Assembly: GCF_000412695.1 (NCBI RefSeq)
Contig: NC_021499.1
Span: 3,162,001 to 3,226,000, forward strand
DNA: 64,000 nt
From: Pseudomonas resinovorans NBRC 106553
GTDB lineage: Bacteria > Pseudomonadota > Gammaproteobacteria > Pseudomonadales > Pseudomonadaceae
Reading direction: 5' to 3'
Notes under the pieces: model-generated
The model's input: the letters and a program-made list of their open reading frames with translations, nothing else
The model's database searches: none
What the model was told of the DNA's origin: nothing
Position numbers and translations under genes: made by a program
Shown here: positions 32,250 through 42,361 of the stretch, one piece after another
Numbering within the stretch: position 1 is the stretch's first letter
Layout: every line of letters begins with the position of its first letter

Positions 32250-33286
32250 GCTTGAGCCCTTCTGGTGGAGAAGTGAACAAGGTTCTTTTCAAAGAAGAAG
32301 GAAGGAATAGCCGCTGGCTTAGCTTCCAGAACGCGAATCATCGGGATGACGTTAGTATCGTCGCGACGATCACAACGGATATTGATATCAATACCCAGGG
32401 TAAGAAGTTCTTTGCGATGGCGATAATAGGTTGGCTTCGAAAGCATGGTGAACAAATCATGCCCTTGCTTCCAAAGAACATACGTTGCGCGAAGCTTATT
32501 CGGCAGCTCAAGAAGCTGCTGACTGTTCAACTCAATTTGCTCAGACATATCAAGTTCCCCTATGAAATGGCGGTACTGAGCCCATAGAGCCGCCGGGGTG
32601 AGTTTGTGACCATATTCCAGGTCTAAAGCTTTAAGCTTCTTGGACAGCAACCGAAGTTCAACGCGAAGCTTGTTATCAATGAATTCGTGAATCTCAGGAA
32701 TGGAATGGAACTCTTCCGCCAACTTATGAGAACCCTTACCGGAAATCTCATCGGCTTTGCAATAGCAGGTAATGCGCCAGTGAGTACTTCCTTTTCCGAA
32801 CGTCAGAGTTCCGCGATCATGAACGGGCCGTCCATGTCGAGACTTGCACTTGAACTCACCAGCTCGCAACCAGGAGCGAACATCCGCCCGGCTGGGAAGT
32901 TCAAACATGCGGTTATAGTCGATGCGGGTAACACGGTACTGCCCTGCCCTAACTTTCTGACGTTCAAAGTCAGTAGATTCAAGTCGAAATATCCCGCAGA
33001 CCCTGGCGAAAACATCCCAAACGAGAGCGAGCAAGTCATCCGAACCAACAAGGTTGTGGCCTTGAAGCCACTTGGAAGGGTTTCCATCGATATAGAGGTG
33101 AGTTGCATTGCCTTTGCCGTCCCCGCCTACGCTTCGAACATGCATCGACGACTCGTGAGAACCCCTCACCTGCATCTTGCGAGGGGTTTCCCAGGCGATG
33201 GTCCCATCAGCCTCGACACATATCACCGCGCCACTACGGAGAGGGGCGTGGTTTAGCTCGATGAAAAGTGACGTCCAGTCGATCAT
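32246..33286 (-). CDS. Replication initiation protein, phage B2
   Basis: B2 copy of the initiator at 24988-26028. Confidence 0.88.
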   Translation of the reverse strand: MIDWTSLFIELNHAPLRSGAVICVEADGTIAWETPRKMQVRGSHESSMHVRSVGGDGKGNATHLYIDGNPSKWLQGHNLVGSDDLLALVWDVFARVCGIFRLESTDFERQKVRAGQYRVTRIDYNRMFELPSRADVRSWLRAGEFKCKSRHGRPVHDRGTLTFGKGSTHWRITCYCKADEISGKGSHKLAEEFHSIPEIHEFIDNKLRVELRLLSKKLKALDLEYGHKLTPAALWAQYRHFIGELDMSEQIELNSQQLLELPNKLRATYVLWKQGHDLFTMLSKPTYYRHRKELLTLGIDINIRCDRRDDTNVIPMIRVLEAKPAAIPSFFFEKNLVHFSTRRAQA

Positions 33287-33391
33287 GAGTGCATGCACAC
33301 AAGTTACATTGCGGCGGAATGTAGACTGGGGAACACGCACACGTCAACGCAAATCACATGCACACACGTAAACTTGCACAGGAATCGACCA

Positions 33392-33625
33392 ATGGAACGT
33401 CATGGCATGCCAACGAACCTTCGTTTGACCAATCAGGAACAGGAAGACCTGAGGAAAAAAGCTATAGAAATCAACAAGATACTAGTGCGCCAGGGCATGC
33501 AGCCCATGAAGGACAGCGAGCTCGCACACAAAATTCTCGAGATATCAATAACTTGCGCTTACGTGACCAGCTCGGGCGAAATCAAGCTGGACCTGCCAGG
33601 GGATGGGGTTGAGGTAAAAAAATGA
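33392..33625 (+). CDS. Putative RHH repressor, phage B2
   Basis: B2 copy of the gene at 26134-26367. Confidence 0.68.
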   Translation: MERHGMPTNLRLTNQEQEDLRKKAIEINKILVRQGMQPMKDSELAHKILEISITCAYVTSSGEIKLDLPGDGVEVKK

Positions 33626-33683
33626 GACAAAAGTCGGGTATTACCAGTACCCGACTTTCCCACCCCTGAGCACGGAACGAAGC

Positions 33684-33920
33684 ATGAGCTACGAACGTTG
33701 GAAAATCGTCGGGGAAGGCGGCCAGGAACTGCTGCAATGCAGCATGGAAGAGGACCGGATCACCATCCGTACCGGCCCACCATCAGGCTTTATGACGAAG
33801 CCAGAGGGCGGCCATGAGCCCCCTATCAACCTACCCCGGGAACACGCCGAAGCCCTGGCGCAGATACTGCGCGACAGCACGCTGACGGAGTTCCGAAAGG
33901 CGAAAGTAGTGCGGGCCTGA
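33684..33920 (+). CDS. 78-aa plus-strand hypothetical protein, phage B2
   Basis: B2 copy of the gene at 26426-26662. Confidence 0.7.
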   Translation: MSYERWKIVGEGGQELLQCSMEEDRITIRTGPPSGFMTKPEGGHEPPINLPREHAEALAQILRDSTLTEFRKAKVVRA

Positions 33921-34158
33921 ACAGTGAAGTCTCGCTCGCTGGGCTCAATGGGCGAGTCTTTCCTCGGAGGGTTGCAGGCCCGCAATGGGCCTACACAGCG
34001 TGCTATGTGTGACGCCGCCGTGGGCAGCTGAGGGTAATCATGGCGCGAGGTGGGTTCGGAGCGGCGGCGGCCGAAGTGGTCGCGGACGTGCACCGAGGGT
34101 GCGAAAAATGGTCCCAGAATCTCTTCCAGGACCGCGGCGCCGGCGAGAGTTTTGGTAC

Positions 34159-34266
34159 CTATTTGATCTTGCGGATGTGGTGCACACCTACGCACAGACC
34201 GATGAAGGCGATGAAGCTCCCGAAGCCGAGAAGCACGAGCAATCCAAGCAACTGAAACCAGCCCAT
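34159..34266 (-). CDS. 35-aa membrane peptide, phage B2
   Basis: B2 copy of the gene at 26901-27008. Confidence 0.65.
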   Translation of the reverse strand: MGWFQLLGLLVLLGFGSFIAFIGLCVGVHHIRKIK

Positions 34267-34267
34267 A

Positions 34268-34666
34268 TCACCCCCTACCCTGGCGATTCAGACGCGCCAG
34301 AAAGTGATCCATCGTCTCCCCGGCCTGGGGCGTGAGCCTGCTTTCGGTACCAACTTCATCACCTGCAGGCGCTGGCCGACGCCGAGCTGGTGATGATTCT
34401 GGTACCAAATCTCCGAGGAGGTCGCCCTGCCCTGTCGCTTCCAGCAGCAGGATGGCTGCAGATCGGGCGCCCTTGATCGTCTGATCACGAACGGCGACCA
34501 GCTCTTCCAGGCGAGCAATCTCCCGCTTCTGCCACTCAACGGTTTTCACCAGGTAGTCGAACTCAGCCGCAGCCTTGGCGTATGCCTTGGAACCAGTGGA
34601 CGTACCGGTCTGACGCTTCAGCTTTTCAACGAAGGCGTCATCGGCGTCCGGGATCTTAATCAGCAT
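34268..34666 (-). CDS. 132-aa coiled-coil protein, phage B2
   Basis: B2 copy of the gene at 27010-27408. Confidence 0.72.
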   Translation of the reverse strand: MLIKIPDADDAFVEKLKRQTGTSTGSKAYAKAAAEFDYLVKTVEWQKREIARLEELVAVRDQTIKGARSAAILLLEATGQGDLLGDLVPESSPARRRPAPAGDEVGTESRLTPQAGETMDHFLARLNRQGRG

Positions 34667-34813
34667 TTTTCAACTCTCCATTTGGTACCAATTGCGAGTC
34701 CCAGGACGAACCCTGGCTCGACAAAAAGGTACCAATTCCTATCGATAGGATCAAGCGCTCTGGTACCAAAATCTCAACCTGGTGCAGTTGCTCGAGGACA
34801 AAAATGGTACCAG

Positions 34814-35050
34814 TCAGAGGTCCAGGATTGCCCGGCACGCTTCCTGGAGCGCCTCCAGGCGAGCATCGAAGTCGGAAGATTCCCGGTCCAGGCCCTGAAC
34901 ACGACGGCGCAACTGGCGCACCTCAGAAACGAGCCTGGGATAGTCCTGGAGCACGTAACAGACCGAGTCCAGGTCATCACGCCCAGGAGCATACAAACGC
35001 GCATCCTGGACGAGATTAGAGGGGATGGAGAGGGGTATGGGCTTGCGCAT
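34814..35050 (-). CDS. 78-aa coiled-coil protein, phage B2
   Basis: B2 copy of the attP-overlapping gene at 27556-27792. Confidence 0.8.
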   Translation of the reverse strand: MRKPIPLSIPSNLVQDARLYAPGRDDLDSVCYVLQDYPRLVSEVRQLRRRVQGLDRESSDFDARLEALQEACRAILDL

Positions 35051-35296
35051 AATCGCCATTACGTTACGCGAGGCCCGGAAGGCTACGCCAGTGTCCGGAC
35101 CCCGCTCAACGTAACGCCGTCCATTATGCGAAGCCCTAGGGGTTGTCGGCTGCGCCGTTCCCCGTGGTTTTTGAAGGTGGACACCGGCGCTGGCGAGCTG
35201 GAGACGCTGCGGGCTGTTCGGAAGAAACGATCCAGACCGTCGCCCCTGCCTACCGTGATCGGGTCCCTCCCGCAAGCGGGAGCCCTCCCAATCACG

Positions 35297-36439
35297 TTAG
35301 TCCGTGACACCGGCCGTTGTCACTTTCGAGGCCAGGCCAGTGGTCGGCAGATCGGCAACGACGAACCCTACGTCAAAGCCCTTATAGGTCAGGCTAACGA
35401 CCGTATCGGACTCATAGGCCACTTCATAGCCGGCGGTACGGAGATCATCGAACGACACACGACGAATCGACTGGCCGTTCTGAGCGATGGTCACATAGCC
35501 ACCCAAGAACTCTTCCTCAACACCGTTACGGAAGCGCTTGCCCTTGAGCAGCGCCTGCAAGTGCATCGACAAGCCCTGGTACGGATGCAGCTTCTGCTCA
35601 GGTCCGCGAGGCTGTGCAACTTCCACAGGCGCAACTGGAGTAGCAACTACCGGTACCGGCTCCTGGTGCGCGACCTGGACGGTTTTTGCCTTAGGTGCCG
35701 GAGCAACTTTCTTTTCGTCATCCTTAGTAATTTGATAAATAACGAAGAAAAAGAAGAACAGAAAACAAAGTGCAGCCCCCTTAAACGGCCAACGTTTCCA
35801 GATAGGAATAATGTCATTGGCGTCCAGTTCCTGGGCGGCAGCACTCGAACGCGTATGCGACTTGTAAAGCGCGAAGTACTTCTTTTCATACTTTCGATCC
35901 GTAGTGTTAACCACATCGCCGCGCAGCCCGTCCTGGACCTTGCGGATATAGCGGTTAGAGAAACCGAACGCCGTAGCCTTTTTGCAGCGGTAAACAACCT
36001 GGACCAGATCACGAATGGCTTTATTGATCTTGCCGTAACTCTGCGTAATCAACAGCACATCGGCCAATTCGTGACGATGCAGAGAAAACCACTCCTCAAT
36101 ACGAACCTGTTCTTTCGGATCAGGTCCACGAAGCGGGATTGCTAGATGGCACTCATCAACAACATACAGCGGGCCGACGCCAGTCAAAGGATGCCGCCAC
36201 GTATCGCCATAGTGCTCCAGGCGACTGAAAGGACGAACAAGCTCGCCGTCCACAAGTTGAGGTTGACGAATTTCAATTAGCTTGGTGCAACCGGGCCAAT
36301 AACTCTCCCAAACCTCCAGGGCGAGCGGCAAGTTCGTGATGACTCGCCTCCCCTGCTCCACCACGGCCGGAACCACATGAAACGCCACGGACTCATAGGA
36401 CTTGCCACCACCAGGTTGACCCAGCATCAAGTTAATCAT
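35297..36439 (-). CDS. zot: Zot-like assembly ATPase, phage B3
   Basis: B3 copy, identical protein to the gene at 20781-21923. Confidence 0.93.
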   Translation of the reverse strand: MINLMLGQPGGGKSYESVAFHVVPAVVEQGRRVITNLPLALEVWESYWPGCTKLIEIRQPQLVDGELVRPFSRLEHYGDTWRHPLTGVGPLYVVDECHLAIPLRGPDPKEQVRIEEWFSLHRHELADVLLITQSYGKINKAIRDLVQVVYRCKKATAFGFSNRYIRKVQDGLRGDVVNTTDRKYEKKYFALYKSHTRSSAAAQELDANDIIPIWKRWPFKGAALCFLFFFFFVIYQITKDDEKKVAPAPKAKTVQVAHQEPVPVVATPVAPVEVAQPRGPEQKLHPYQGLSMHLQALLKGKRFRNGVEEEFLGGYVTIAQNGQSIRRVSFDDLRTAGYEVAYESDTVVSLTYKGFDVGFVVADLPTTGLASKVTTAGVTD

Positions 36440-36441
36440 GA

Positions 36442-36780
36442 TCAGGACCCCCAGCGAACAAACGGAATCGTTTGCAGCAGGAAGCGGACTACCAAGGCGC
36501 CGACAATCATAGTCAGCGCCTGAGTAATACCAATAACGCCCAGCATGTTCACAACATCAGGCGGGAGCATTCCGTAATACGTTTGAGGATCAAACGGCGC
36601 ATCGATAGTGGACAACGCCGTAGACGCCAGACCAAGAACGCTCTCCAGGACCCAGCAGGCAAGATCGGTAACGATATTCCATAGATCATCAAAAACCCGT
36701 TTAACCACTAGAAGCAACCAACTGGCAACCGCCGATATCTTGGCCAGCAATGCACTAAAAAACTGGAATATGGCGCCCAT
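36442..36780 (-). CDS. pVI-like minor coat protein, phage B3
   Basis: B3 copy of the gene at 21926-22264. Confidence 0.85.
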   Translation of the reverse strand: MGAIFQFFSALLAKISAVASWLLLVVKRVFDDLWNIVTDLACWVLESVLGLASTALSTIDAPFDPQTYYGMLPPDVVNMLGVIGITQALTMIVGALVVRFLLQTIPFVRWGS

Positions 36781-36781
36781 A

Positions 36782-38194
36782 TCAGCCTCCAAACATGATG
36801 TAGCGGCAGGCAAACGCCGCTGTTACCAGGAGAACGCTTTTAACGAAATCGAACACGTAACATATGTTTTGAAACGGAATTGTCCCGAAGTTGGCCATGG
36901 CGCCAATAGCGAAGTTCATAGACCAGGTCGGGCAGGTACCAGAGAAGCTAGGAACAAACGAGCGCAGGAAGGAGACAAATTCACTATTTTCAAATTCGGC
37001 ACTTGCGTCAGCCCAAACGCCCTGGAATCCGTCCGGATACTTCTGTTCGTAGAATGGCGTTATCTCCGGAAGAGCGGAATCCTGAAAACTATACTGCTCC
37101 TCTTCTGGAGATTCCTCCTCAGGGTTTTCTTCTGGAGTACCAGCGTCCGTAGTCGATTCTTCGGAATCTTTCAAACCATCTTTATACTTGGTGGTATTGG
37201 TTACGGTGTCATAGTCAAAGTAATTGTCACCGTAACGAATATTGTAATTAGTAGTAGTTGTACTGGAAGTCGTTCCAGGAGTGCCGTCAGGCTTTGTGTA
37301 AGTTCCGGTGGTTGAGGAAGTTGGACCAGCAACAGTTGCCGGCCCACTAACAGCCGGAGGCGCTTGCTTCTGAAGATCGTCATAGCAGCCCTGCGGGTTC
37401 AACGACCCTTCGCAGGAGTGCTGGAGGATGTCCCGAATGAAGCCCGCTGTCGCGGCCGTGATCACCGGGTCCAGGGACGCATAGTCGGATTCCTGGAGAT
37501 CGGTCAGCGTCGGATCGACCTCACGACGGCACTGACCATCCGACGTCAACGCATACGGCGCAGGACAGGTACCTTGCCGAGACGTCGTAAACAGGAAAGT
37601 ATCGCTTGCCCGCTGAACCTGACAGTTGTACTGGGTGTCATTCAGCTTAATAACGGACTTGATAGACAAATAAGACGGATGGTATCCCACAAGTTGCTGG
37701 CATGCTGCTTGCGGACTGTTACCAGTGAGAGTCACGCCGGCCGCTGGGCCAACGTTCCAGCGGAAAGTGGCAGTAGGAGCATTTTCGTAGTTCTTGACCT
37801 CCTTCTTGATGGTCTTAGAACCCTCATCCATGACCCATCCAACAGCGCCCACAGCAGCAGCCGTGGCGCCATATAGCATGACCCGTGTTGGGTTAAGTTT
37901 GACCAAGTTCTTAAACTTGCCAGCAACGCCGGAAACAGGAACCTTGATCTTAGGCTTTACCGTAACAGGCGTTTTAGTTGAGCCATTACCGAGCCAACCC
38001 TTGCGCTCAGCCTCAAGGAGTAAGTCTTGATTAGACTTAGTAGGCACGTAACCGGTAACAGAGCCGGTGGCCGCTGTGTAACCTGGGCCGGCCTTGATAT
38101 AGGGATCAACTCTAACGCGCTCAGTTGCAAGCGCAGGGAGGGAGAAAACAAACAGCGCTAGAAGCGCTGCTGAATACCGAGAACAAATGCCCAT
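36782..38194 (-). CDS. TspB/pIII-like adsorption protein, phage B3
   Basis: B3 copy of the gene at 22266-23678. Confidence 0.88.
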   Translation of the reverse strand: MGICSRYSAALLALFVFSLPALATERVRVDPYIKAGPGYTAATGSVTGYVPTKSNQDLLLEAERKGWLGNGSTKTPVTVKPKIKVPVSGVAGKFKNLVKLNPTRVMLYGATAAAVGAVGWVMDEGSKTIKKEVKNYENAPTATFRWNVGPAAGVTLTGNSPQAACQQLVGYHPSYLSIKSVIKLNDTQYNCQVQRASDTFLFTTSRQGTCPAPYALTSDGQCRREVDPTLTDLQESDYASLDPVITAATAGFIRDILQHSCEGSLNPQGCYDDLQKQAPPAVSGPATVAGPTSSTTGTYTKPDGTPGTTSSTTTTNYNIRYGDNYFDYDTVTNTTKYKDGLKDSEESTTDAGTPEENPEEESPEEEQYSFQDSALPEITPFYEQKYPDGFQGVWADASAEFENSEFVSFLRSFVPSFSGTCPTWSMNFAIGAMANFGTIPFQNICYVFDFVKSVLLVTAAFACRYIMFGG

Positions 38195-38274
38195 CCGCCT
38201 ATTACTCCACCGATAAACACCAGCGAGTAAGCGAGCATGGCTATATCCGCCGGAGAAATCGCTAATTGGTCCAT
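38158..38274 (-). CDS. 38-aa membrane peptide, phage B3
   Basis: B3 copy of the gene at 23642-23758. Confidence 0.75.
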   Translation of the reverse strand: MDQLAISPADIAMLAYSLVFIGGVIGGWAFVLGIQQRF

Positions 38275-38312
38275 AAGGTATAGAGGGGATATTGCTATCC
38301 CCTCCCCTGGCC

Positions 38313-38447
38313 TTAGGCCATTTTGACGCCGCGCTTGCCCAGGCCGATCGCTTTGAAGGCCATGGCGATACCGATGATCAGAACACCAGTACCGCCAACC
38401 CAAGTGGCAACTTCAGCCAGGTCTACCGCAGCAAAAATGGTTTCCAT
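38313..38447 (-). CDS. Major coat protein, phage B3
   Basis: B3 copy of the coat gene at 23797-23931. Confidence 0.88.
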   Translation of the reverse strand: METIFAAVDLAEVATWVGGTGVLIIGIAMAFKAIGLGKRGVKMA

Positions 38448-38458
38448 GTTGTTTCTCC

Positions 38459-38593
38459 TTACAGTTTTTTGATGACGCCAATTGCGACGCCGATTTTCAT
38501 GCCCAACAACCAGCAAGTGGCTGTAAGCAAGAACCCTGCGGTATACACAGTAATAACCCCGTCTACCGTCAAAGTTGTTAGAGACTCCGGCAT
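38459..38593 (-). CDS. 44-aa membrane protein, phage B3
   Basis: B3 copy of the gene at 23943-24077. Confidence 0.78.
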   Translation of the reverse strand: MPESLTTLTVDGVITVYTAGFLLTATCWLLGMKIGVAIGVIKKL

Positions 38594-38611
38594 AGAGCCT
38601 CCCTAAGTTGA

Positions 38612-38725
38612 TTAATCCGATTCCTCGGAGTTACAAAAGGGGCAAAGTTGCTCGCCGTCTTCCACCAGGATGCCGGGATCATCCTCTTCGAACTCTTCCC
38701 CGCAGTCATCGCATTCCAGGCTCAT
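38612..38725 (-). CDS. 37-aa zinc-ribbon protein, phage B3
   Basis: B3 copy of the gene at 24096-24209. Confidence 0.75.
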   Translation of the reverse strand: MSLECDDCGEEFEEDDPGILVEDGEQLCPFCNSEESD

Positions 38726-38728
38726 GGA

Positions 38729-39040
38729 TCAGGCCCCAGCCGCTTTCGGAGCGGCAGCGGGCGCCTGACGGATTTCAGAGGAAACACGACGGCCCTGGCG
38801 CGGATCGAGGTCGAACACAACGCGGCCGTCTTTAACTTCGCCCTTGAGGGGAACTTCATAGTCCCCGGTCGGCAGTACTTCTTGTTCGCTACGGCAGTAG
38901 TAGGAGAACTTCTGCGGGAAATCGCAGCCCGGAAGATGGGCGTAGGCTTCGGCCATGGTGTAGGGCTTACCAGCGCCGGAAGTACCGCTGCGATAAGTGC
39001 AAGATGCAGTGATGGAGACTTTGATCGTTACATTGGACAT
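38729..39040 (-). CDS. ssDNA-binding protein (pV), phage B3
   Basis: B3 copy of the gene at 24213-24524. Confidence 0.82.
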   Translation of the reverse strand: MSNVTIKVSITASCTYRSGTSGAGKPYTMAEAYAHLPGCDFPQKFSYYCRSEQEVLPTGDYEVPLKGEVKDGRVVFDLDPRQGRRVSSEIRQAPAAAPKAAGA

Positions 39041-39055
39041 AGATTGCTCCAGAAA

Positions 39056-39307
39056 TTAAGAGTTGGGGATAACGAAGGCGTCGCCCAGGAAGGGGGCGCC
39101 ACTACTGCACGAAGCGACAACTTGCCACTTCTTTTCTTTCGCGAGTTGAACGCGGTCAGAAAGGATTTCAGCCGGAGTCCTGGACTCGACGACCTGGAGA
39201 GCTTCGGCAATTACGCTACCGGTAACTTCCATATTGCGAATCTTGTCTTGCATCACAGACCGGGAGTCGATCTTTCCGCCAAAATAGTTGTCAAACATGC
39301 TCTTCAT
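39056..39307 (-). CDS. 83-aa hypothetical protein, phage B3
   Basis: B3 copy of the gene at 24540-24791. Confidence 0.7.
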   Translation of the reverse strand: MKSMFDNYFGGKIDSRSVMQDKIRNMEVTGSVIAEALQVVESRTPAEILSDRVQLAKEKKWQVVASCSSGAPFLGDAFVIPNS

Positions 39308-39507
39308 ACATTCGGCCACTTAAAGGCAACAGCAGTTATGTAGATAGTCATGACCAGTGCGGCGACCAAGCCGAACAAGCTTTCAGCCGTATTTGACATG
39401 AACAACCCATAAAACAAAGTGGCCAAGTGAGAGAACAAACAAGCGAACGCTACATATGCGCACGCCCAAAAGGCCAAAATGGTCAGTTCGCGAAACTTGG
39501 TTTTCAT
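39304..39507 (-). CDS. 67-aa membrane protein, phage B3
   Basis: B3 copy of the gene at 24788-24991. Confidence 0.7.
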   Translation of the reverse strand: MKTKFRELTILAFWACAYVAFACLFSHLATLFYGLFMSNTAESLFGLVAALVMTIYITAVAFKWPNV

Positions 39508-40544
39508 GCTTGAGCCCTTCTGGTGGAGAAGTGAACAAGGTTCTTTTCAAAGAAGAAGGAAGGAATAGCCGCTGGCTTAGCTTCCAGAACGCGAATCATC
39601 GGGATGACGTTAGTATCGTCGCGACGATCACAACGGATATTGATATCAATACCCAGGGTAAGAAGTTCTTTGCGATGGCGATAATAGGTTGGCTTCGAAA
39701 GCATGGTGAACAAATCATGCCCTTGCTTCCAAAGAACATACGTTGCGCGAAGCTTATTCGGCAGCTCAAGAAGCTGCTGACTGTTCAACTCAATTTGCTC
39801 AGACATATCAAGTTCCCCTATGAAATGGCGGTACTGAGCCCATAGAGCCGCCGGGGTGAGTTTGTGACCATATTCCAGGTCTAAAGCTTTAAGCTTCTTG
39901 GACAGCAACCGAAGTTCAACGCGAAGCTTGTTATCAATGAATTCGTGAATCTCAGGAATGGAATGGAACTCTTCCGCCAACTTATGAGAACCCTTACCGG
40001 AAATCTCATCGGCTTTGCAATAGCAGGTAATGCGCCAGTGAGTACTTCCTTTTCCGAACGTCAGAGTTCCGCGATCATGAACGGGCCGTCCATGTCGAGA
40101 CTTGCACTTGAACTCACCAGCTCGCAACCAGGAGCGAACATCCGCCCGGCTGGGAAGTTCAAACATGCGGTTATAGTCGATGCGGGTAACACGGTACTGC
40201 CCTGCCCTAACTTTCTGACGTTCAAAGTCAGTAGATTCAAGTCGAAATATCCCGCAGACCCTGGCGAAAACATCCCAAACGAGAGCGAGCAAGTCATCCG
40301 AACCAACAAGGTTGTGGCCTTGAAGCCACTTGGAAGGGTTTCCATCGATATAGAGGTGAGTTGCATTGCCTTTGCCGTCCCCGCCTACGCTTCGAACATG
40401 CATCGACGACTCGTGAGAACCCCTCACCTGCATCTTGCGAGGGGTTTCCCAGGCGATGGTCCCATCAGCCTCGACACATATCACCGCGCCACTACGGAGA
40501 GGGGCGTGGTTTAGCTCGATGAAAAGTGACGTCCAGTCGATCAT
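39504..40544 (-). CDS. Replication initiation protein, phage B3
   Basis: B3 copy of the initiator at 24988-26028. Confidence 0.88.
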   Translation of the reverse strand: MIDWTSLFIELNHAPLRSGAVICVEADGTIAWETPRKMQVRGSHESSMHVRSVGGDGKGNATHLYIDGNPSKWLQGHNLVGSDDLLALVWDVFARVCGIFRLESTDFERQKVRAGQYRVTRIDYNRMFELPSRADVRSWLRAGEFKCKSRHGRPVHDRGTLTFGKGSTHWRITCYCKADEISGKGSHKLAEEFHSIPEIHEFIDNKLRVELRLLSKKLKALDLEYGHKLTPAALWAQYRHFIGELDMSEQIELNSQQLLELPNKLRATYVLWKQGHDLFTMLSKPTYYRHRKELLTLGIDINIRCDRRDDTNVIPMIRVLEAKPAAIPSFFFEKNLVHFSTRRAQA

Positions 40545-40649
40545 GAGTGCATGCACACAAGTTACATTGCGGCGGAATGTAGACTGGGGAACACGCACAC
40601 GTCAACGCAAATCACATGCACACACGTAAACTTGCACAGGAATCGACCA

Positions 40650-40883
40650 ATGGAACGTCATGGCATGCCAACGAACCTTCGTTTGACCAATCAGGAACAG
40701 GAAGACCTGAGGAAAAAAGCTATAGAAATCAACAAGATACTAGTGCGCCAGGGCATGCAGCCCATGAAGGACAGCGAGCTCGCACACAAAATTCTCGAGA
40801 TATCAATAACTTGCGCTTACGTGACCAGCTCGGGCGAAATCAAGCTGGACCTGCCAGGGGATGGGGTTGAGGTAAAAAAATGA
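40650..40883 (+). CDS. Putative RHH repressor, phage B3
   Basis: B3 copy of the gene at 26134-26367. Confidence 0.68.
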   Translation: MERHGMPTNLRLTNQEQEDLRKKAIEINKILVRQGMQPMKDSELAHKILEISITCAYVTSSGEIKLDLPGDGVEVKK

Positions 40884-40941
40884 GACAAAAGTCGGGTATT
40901 ACCAGTACCCGACTTTCCCACCCCTGAGCACGGAACGAAGC

Positions 40942-41178
40942 ATGAGCTACGAACGTTGGAAAATCGTCGGGGAAGGCGGCCAGGAACTGCTGCAATGCAG
41001 CATGGAAGAGGACCGGATCACCATCCGTACCGGCCCACCATCAGGCTTTATGACGAAGCCAGAGGGCGGCCATGAGCCCCCTATCAACCTACCCCGGGAA
41101 CACGCCGAAGCCCTGGCGCAGATACTGCGCGACAGCACGCTGACGGAGTTCCGAAAGGCGAAAGTAGTGCGGGCCTGA
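40942..41178 (+). CDS. 78-aa plus-strand hypothetical protein, phage B3
   Basis: B3 copy of the gene at 26426-26662. Confidence 0.7.
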   Translation: MSYERWKIVGEGGQELLQCSMEEDRITIRTGPPSGFMTKPEGGHEPPINLPREHAEALAQILRDSTLTEFRKAKVVRA

Positions 41179-41416
41179 ACAGTGAAGTCTCGCTCGCTGG
41201 GCTCAATGGGCGAGTCTTTCCTCGGAGGGTTGCAGGCCCGCAATGGGCCTACACAGCGTGCTATGTGTGACGCCGCCGTGGGCAGCTGAGGGTAATCATG
41301 GCGCGAGGTGGGTTCGGAGCGGCGGCGGCCGAAGTGGTCGCGGACGTGCACCGAGGGTGCGAAAAATGGTCCCAGAATCTCTTCCAGGACCGCGGCGCCG
41401 GCGAGAGTTTTGGTAC

Positions 41417-41524
41417 CTATTTGATCTTGCGGATGTGGTGCACACCTACGCACAGACCGATGAAGGCGATGAAGCTCCCGAAGCCGAGAAGCACGAGCAA
41501 TCCAAGCAACTGAAACCAGCCCAT
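41417..41524 (-). CDS. 35-aa membrane peptide, phage B3
   Basis: B3 copy of the gene at 26901-27008. Confidence 0.65.
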   Translation of the reverse strand: MGWFQLLGLLVLLGFGSFIAFIGLCVGVHHIRKIK

Positions 41525-41525
41525 A

Positions 41526-41924
41526 TCACCCCCTACCCTGGCGATTCAGACGCGCCAGAAAGTGATCCATCGTCTCCCCGGCCTGGGGCGTGAGCCTGCT
41601 TTCGGTACCAACTTCATCACCTGCAGGCGCTGGCCGACGCCGAGCTGGTGATGATTCTGGTACCAAATCTCCGAGGAGGTCGCCCTGCCCTGTCGCTTCC
41701 AGCAGCAGGATGGCTGCAGATCGGGCGCCCTTGATCGTCTGATCACGAACGGCGACCAGCTCTTCCAGGCGAGCAATCTCCCGCTTCTGCCACTCAACGG
41801 TTTTCACCAGGTAGTCGAACTCAGCCGCAGCCTTGGCGTATGCCTTGGAACCAGTGGACGTACCGGTCTGACGCTTCAGCTTTTCAACGAAGGCGTCATC
41901 GGCGTCCGGGATCTTAATCAGCAT
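41526..41924 (-). CDS. 132-aa coiled-coil protein, phage B3
   Basis: B3 copy of the gene at 27010-27408. Confidence 0.72.
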   Translation of the reverse strand: MLIKIPDADDAFVEKLKRQTGTSTGSKAYAKAAAEFDYLVKTVEWQKREIARLEELVAVRDQTIKGARSAAILLLEATGQGDLLGDLVPESSPARRRPAPAGDEVGTESRLTPQAGETMDHFLARLNRQGRG

Positions 41925-42071
41925 TTTTCAACTCTCCATTTGGTACCAATTGCGAGTCCCAGGACGAACCCTGGCTCGACAAAAAGGTACCAATTCCTAT
42001 CGATAGGATCAAGCGCTCTGGTACCAAAATCTCAACCTGGTGCAGTTGCTCGAGGACAAAAATGGTACCAG

Positions 42072-42308
42072 TCAGAGGTCCAGGATTGCCCGGCACGCTT
42101 CCTGGAGCGCCTCCAGGCGAGCATCGAAGTCGGAAGATTCCCGGTCCAGGCCCTGAACACGACGGCGCAACTGGCGCACCTCAGAAACGAGCCTGGGATA
42201 GTCCTGGAGCACGTAACAGACCGAGTCCAGGTCATCACGCCCAGGAGCATACAAACGCGCATCCTGGACGAGATTAGAGGGGATGGAGAGGGGTATGGGC
42301 TTGCGCAT
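42072..42308 (-). CDS. 78-aa coiled-coil protein, phage B3
   Basis: B3 copy of the gene at 27556-27792. As the array's last copy, the region upstream of its start runs into host chromosome, so expression here depends on host sequence or a promoter within attP. Confidence 0.8.
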   Translation of the reverse strand: MRKPIPLSIPSNLVQDARLYAPGRDDLDSVCYVLQDYPRLVSEVRQLRRRVQGLDRESSDFDARLEALQEACRAILDL

Positions 42309-42361
42309 AATCGCCATTACGTTACGCGAGGCCCGGAAGGCTACGCCAGTGTCCGGACCCC

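Larger units (their letters stand above)
27876..35133 (-). mobile_element. Inovirus prophage B, copy B2 (complete)
   Basis: Second B unit, in direct tandem with B1 and B3. All encoded proteins are identical to those of B1 and sit 7,258 bp further on. Confidence 0.95.
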